Shown piece by piece: positions 45,256 through 48,075 of a stretch of 48,075 nt of DNA. A model generated the notes under the pieces. That model made no database searches. It had not been told where the DNA came from and saw nothing but the letters and a program-made list of their open reading frames with translations. Within the stretch, counting starts at the first letter, position 1. The number at the start of each line of letters is the position of its first letter. Origin of the DNA: Thermodesulfobacteriota bacterium (GTDB lineage: Bacteria > Desulfobacterota > Anaeroferrophillalia > Anaeroferrophillales > Tharpellaceae); the NCBI GenBank assembly GCA_024762675.1, contig JANTGZ010000008.1:1-48075 (forward strand), in the 5' to 3' direction. The position numbers were made by a program, and so were the translations under genes.

Positions 45256-45284
45256 TATATACCGGCCCTCTGCACCTATGTCAA
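45256..45284 (-). promoter_or_regulatory. Sigma-70 promoter of the nuo operon
   Basis: On the minus strand: TTGACA (45279-45284), a 17-base spacer, TATATA (45256-45261). The -35 is consensus, the -10 close, the spacing ideal. It would start transcription near 45249, about 100 bases before nuoA. Confidence 0.8.
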
Positions 45285-45767
45285 GAAAAAAAATGGCACT
45301 TTAATGTAATACAATCGACAGTTCCATGCCCATTTTAAGCTTTCCAAAAACTCTTAAAGGGGCTTCAATTTAACTCATCCGGGCACTACAAACCTTGTTT
45401 TATAAAATCCTAACGCAAAGAGACCAAAAACCACCACATCTCGGATTAACGTTTATCAATGGGAGATAAACATAAGTATACAGTATACTTCATTCTGCAT
45501 TTATTATAAATATATCTATTATAAGATATTTACTTGATTTTCAAGCACAATCCATGCTAATCGCCATCCTTCAAAAAAAACAACCGCCGGTGATATAAGC
45601 AATTTTTTTATAATAGCGTTAAACTTCTAACCAGCGTCCTTATTTATTAAAATTTATGCTTGATTTTAATTCAGTACCAAGGTTTACACTTGCACCTTTC
45701 ACGATAAAACATACTCACTCAACCATACATTCATATTAGATTACACAACAGTTAAGGAGCTTCTCTA
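45285..45767. other. AT-rich divergent intergenic region, nuo / cytochrome
   Basis: Very AT-rich and gene-free. Besides the paired palindromes it contains CTTGATTTTCAAG near 45533-45545, a 13-base palindrome loosely like FNR/CRP-family half-sites but without the standard TTGAT-N4-ATCAA. TTTACA with TAAAAC 16 bases downstream (near 45682-45710) is a weak candidate promoter for the cytochrome gene. Confidence 0.4.
45451..45490. promoter_or_regulatory. Paired palindromes upstream of the cytochrome gene
   Basis: Two adjacent perfect inverted repeats: GTTTATC-AATGGGA-GATAAAC (45451-45471) and the 17-base palindrome AAGTATAC-A-GTATACTT (45474-45490). They lie in the 619-base divergent spacer between nuoA and the multihaem cytochrome and look like binding sites for dimeric regulators. 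No specific factor is assigned. Confidence 0.5.
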
Positions 45768-47984
45768 ATGATTAAACGAATGTGGAATTTGCTAATTGAC
45801 TTTATCCGCGATTTCGGCCACGAGGCCGCTCGCGGAACCCGTGAGCACTGGAAGGGTTTACTTATTTTTGCAGCGGTTTCTTTCTGCATCTTCATTTTGA
45901 TAATTGTCTTGCTGCTTAAAGCCACAGCTAATTATCAATTTTGCGCCATGTGTCATAACATGAACACCTACATTGAATCCTGGAAGCAGTCCTCGCATAA
46001 GGATGTGAGCTGCCTGGAGTGCCATTTTGAACCCGGCGTCTGGGGCGAACTCAAAGGCAAATGGAAGGCCCAAACCCATGTTGTCATGAAAATCACCGGC
46101 ACCGCTCCGCCCCGCCCGCATACTGTAATCAGTGACGCAAGTTGCCTGCGGGAGGGTTGCCACTCAACTGCAGGGCTCGAGGAAGGTACTGTAAACTTCA
46201 AGGGTGTGGCCTTCAGCCACGACACCCATTTAAGTGAGTTGCGACGTGGTAAAAAATTAAAGTGCGTCAGCTGTCACTCCCAAATTGTTCAGGGACAGCA
46301 CCTTACGGTTACCGAGACAACCTGCTTTAACTGTCATTTTTACGACAAAGAGAATCATCCGGAAATTGCAGATTGCCAAACTTGCCACACCGACTCAAAG
46401 GCTAAAATCTTTATTGATGCCAATGAAAATATGCCATTCGTTCACAAAGATTATCTCGACCGAGGCGTAAACTGTGAACAGTGCCATTTTGGCATCATTT
46501 ATGGTGACGGTCACGTCATGGACAACGTCTGTGTCCAATGCCACTCCGAACCCCACCTGCTCGAGGGTAGTTACAGCAGTGAAAAGATGCATTTCAGCCA
46601 TGTCACGGGGCACAAGGTCGAGTGCTTTCGCTGCCACTCCGGCATTGAGCACTATATCCCCCGAGAGAAGTCAAATAAATATCAGGAACGCCAAACCTTA
46701 TTGCGAACCAAAGCACTCAATTCTGGTCTGCATTACGACAGCAACTGCGCCAAATGCCATACTTTTGGCCAGCACACCATTATCCATCAGATGTACGCCG
46801 GCGAAGGTGGCATTGAGCACAAAGCCTCTCCGAGCCCCATGTATCAGGCTCATCTTGACTGTGCCGGCTGTCACCTTGCGATCTATGATGTCAACGGCGA
46901 ACCCCGCAAACTTAAACGCCAGGGATTCGACGAAATGATCAAATCCTGTTCTGAGTGCCATGGCCCTGGATACGACGATATGGCTAAGCACTGGAAAGAG
47001 GTCCTCGAACAGGAGTTGACTAAAACTGCCAAGACTCTACGCGACACTAACCAACTTCTCGCTAAAGGCGATTCAACCGATGCCATGCGGCTCTATGATA
47101 TTGCCCAGAAAAATTATACCTTTGTTAAAAACAGTCACGGTATCCATAACATCGATTTCGCTTTAAGCCTGCTGGCTGATTGTCGAACTCGCTGCGAGAA
47201 AGCCAAAACCATTATCAACCCAGCCTACCAGGCCGCCGCAATAACCTCACCTTCGGGCTGTACGGATCTGTGTCACAACTGTGTTGAGTGTATCGAAACC
47301 AAACCGGTACCTTTTGGCGAAGTCCAATTCCCACATGATGTTCATGTTGTCGATGAAGGACTTACCTGTCTGGAATGTCACAGCCCACGTGAACAACACG
47401 GCCAGACAATTCTCAAAAATTGTAAGGATTGTCACCATGGTTCGGGTATGGGTGCGGTTGAATGTGCCGACTGCCACACCGCTGCTTTCAATCTTTATAA
47501 AGGGCAGAATGCCTGCGATGAGATCAGCTGTGATGTCCGCGGGACCGCTAACTCCATGGCCGCAGATGTCAGTTGCAAAGACTGTCATATCCAGGTTGAA
47601 GAGGGCGAAAGCATGACTGACGAAGCCCTCAAACAGGCCTGTATCAGCTGCCATGATGACGATCCCACTTACGGAACCATGATTGATGAGTGGCGCCAGG
47701 AAGTTGAGGCTTTAGATATTAAAACCCTGAAGAATCAGCTCCAGCAAGTACAGAAATCGGTGCTTTCGGCTATCAGAAATGGTGACTACACCTATGACGC
47801 CCAGGATTTGGTCAACAATGCTGATAAAAACCTGAAGCAGCTTCTTAACGGCAACCCGATCCACAATCTTGAATTTGCTAAAGATTTGGCAGGTAAAGTT
47901 AAAACCTTAACCGACAAGGCTCGTAAACAGTTACAACGCCACAGCACTATCAAGACCTTGGGTGACAAGGAGTACAAATATTGA
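45768..47984 (+). CDS. Multihaem cytochrome c with NapC/NirT-like membrane anchor
   Basis: A 738-residue predicted periplasmic electron carrier anchored by one N-terminal helix (about residues 30-52, FAAVSFCIFILIIVLLL). I count 16 canonical CxxCH haem motifs (first CAMCH at 59, last CISCH near 625) plus CLREGCH (CX4CH, about 126) and CTDLCH (CX3CH, about 498), so 16-18 haems. The first part resembles NapC/NirT/NrfH quinol dehydrogenases. Two helical modules without haem (about 405-480, with VKNSHGIHNIDFALSLL, and 640-725, with LNGNPIHNLEFAKDLAGK) look duplicated. It could take electrons from the menaquinol pool to periplasmic or extracellular acceptors. AAGGAG lies 8 bases before the start; a strong terminator follows. 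The partner is unknown. Confidence 0.88.
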   Translation: MIKRMWNLLIDFIRDFGHEAARGTREHWKGLLIFAAVSFCIFILIIVLLLKATANYQFCAMCHNMNTYIESWKQSSHKDVSCLECHFEPGVWGELKGKWKAQTHVVMKITGTAPPRPHTVISDASCLREGCHSTAGLEEGTVNFKGVAFSHDTHLSELRRGKKLKCVSCHSQIVQGQHLTVTETTCFNCHFYDKENHPEIADCQTCHTDSKAKIFIDANENMPFVHKDYLDRGVNCEQCHFGIIYGDGHVMDNVCVQCHSEPHLLEGSYSSEKMHFSHVTGHKVECFRCHSGIEHYIPREKSNKYQERQTLLRTKALNSGLHYDSNCAKCHTFGQHTIIHQMYAGEGGIEHKASPSPMYQAHLDCAGCHLAIYDVNGEPRKLKRQGFDEMIKSCSECHGPGYDDMAKHWKEVLEQELTKTAKTLRDTNQLLAKGDSTDAMRLYDIAQKNYTFVKNSHGIHNIDFALSLLADCRTRCEKAKTIINPAYQAAAITSPSGCTDLCHNCVECIETKPVPFGEVQFPHDVHVVDEGLTCLECHSPREQHGQTILKNCKDCHHGSGMGAVECADCHTAAFNLYKGQNACDEISCDVRGTANSMAADVSCKDCHIQVEEGESMTDEALKQACISCHDDDPTYGTMIDEWRQEVEALDIKTLKNQLQQVQKSVLSAIRNGDYTYDAQDLVNNADKNLKQLLNGNPIHNLEFAKDLAGKVKTLTDKARKQLQRHSTIKTLGDKEYKY

Positions 47985-48018
47985 TGCTTTTGATTCAATC
48001 AAATAGCTAAAGCATGTG

Positions 48019-48068
48019 AAAAAAAAGAGGGGGATGCGACATAATGTCGCATCCCCCTCTTTTTTTTT
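48019..48068 (+). terminator. Strong intrinsic terminator after the cytochrome gene
   Basis: A perfect 16-base stem AGAGGGGGATGCGACA / TGTCGCATCCCCCTCT with a 3-base loop, preceded by an A-run and followed by eight T. It can work in both directions. Confidence 0.95.
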
Positions 48069-48075
48069 GAAGAGT

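Noticed and set aside
45301-45767. FNR-type site for the cytochrome gene
   Set aside because: Only a partial palindrome CTTGATTTTCAAG was found, without the TTGAT-N4-ATCAA pattern, so no FNR site is claimed.
1-48075. tRNA, rRNA, CRISPR array, prophage or intact insertion sequence
   Set aside because: No cloverleaf-like gene, rRNA segment, spaced direct-repeat array, integrase or transposase was recognised on either strand by reading; a covariance-model scan would be needed to exclude small RNAs.

Overview
The window looks like chromosomal DNA from a strictly or mostly anaerobic Gram-negative bacterium, most likely of the Desulfobacterota/Desulfuromonadota type. The clues are a futalosine-pathway menaquinone gene (mqnA), an LPS heptose gene (gmhA), rubrerythrin and flavodoxin, a multihaem cytochrome c with a NapC/NirT-like N-terminus, a complex I operon with an unusual input module, and selenocysteine use. 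This is inference from gene content; no rRNA or tRNA gene is visible. About 41 protein genes fill almost the whole window. I saw no CRISPR array, prophage or intact insertion sequence.

Layout. 1-2488 (-): the N-terminal half of secA, preceded by an M23 peptidase gene. 2782-7450 (+): DUF342/FapA-like protein, nadK, recN and an acetyltransferase. 7531-11121 (-): a signalling block of two diguanylate cyclases flanking a PAS histidine kinase. 11317-16875 (+): pcnB, mqnA, gmhA, a deoxyhypusine-synthase-like gene, proC and nadA, closed by a strong bidirectional terminator. 16972-18123 (-): flavodoxin and rubrerythrin. 18354-18749 (+): a hotdog thioesterase. 19080-20702 (-): serA. 20902-27117 (+): a complete livKHMGF ABC transporter set with an amidohydrolase and a second thioesterase attached. 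27176-29410 (-): ptsP. 29796-45148 (-): a 13-gene complex I operon. 45768-47984 (+): a large multihaem cytochrome c.

The most unusual region is the complex I operon, in the order nuoA-B-C-D-[NuoF-C-terminus/GltD-like flavoprotein]-[selenocysteine formate-dehydrogenase-like NuoG/FdhA]-H-I-J-K-L-M-N. The usual nuoE, nuoF and nuoG are absent from the locus and are replaced by a pair that resembles SfrB/SfrA (NADPH- and formate-type modules). I infer a membrane complex that moves electrons between formate and/or NADPH and menaquinone, coupled to ion pumping. Two genes in this operon carry an in-frame UGA at a catalytic or ligand position. In the FdhA-like gene (ORFs 39397-40434 plus 37756-39384) the UGA is at the molybdenum-ligand position and is followed by a textbook bacterial SECIS hairpin. 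In nuoB the UGA replaces the first cysteine of the tandem Cys-Cys pair that binds cluster N2, and is followed by a hairpin at SECIS-compatible distance. A selenocysteine NuoB is the most surprising reading in the window; a sequencing error is the main rival explanation.

Other structure worth attention: a ~129-bp near-perfect palindromic MITE-like element between nuoL and nuoK, whose end also occurs as a 26-bp minimal copy at the false start of the DUF342 gene; a GGGGACAG/CTGTCCCC hairpin like those of RAYT-associated repeats; and several perfect inverted repeats in the nuo/cytochrome divergent region. Several ORF-track starts are corrected here on the basis of ribosome binding sites.
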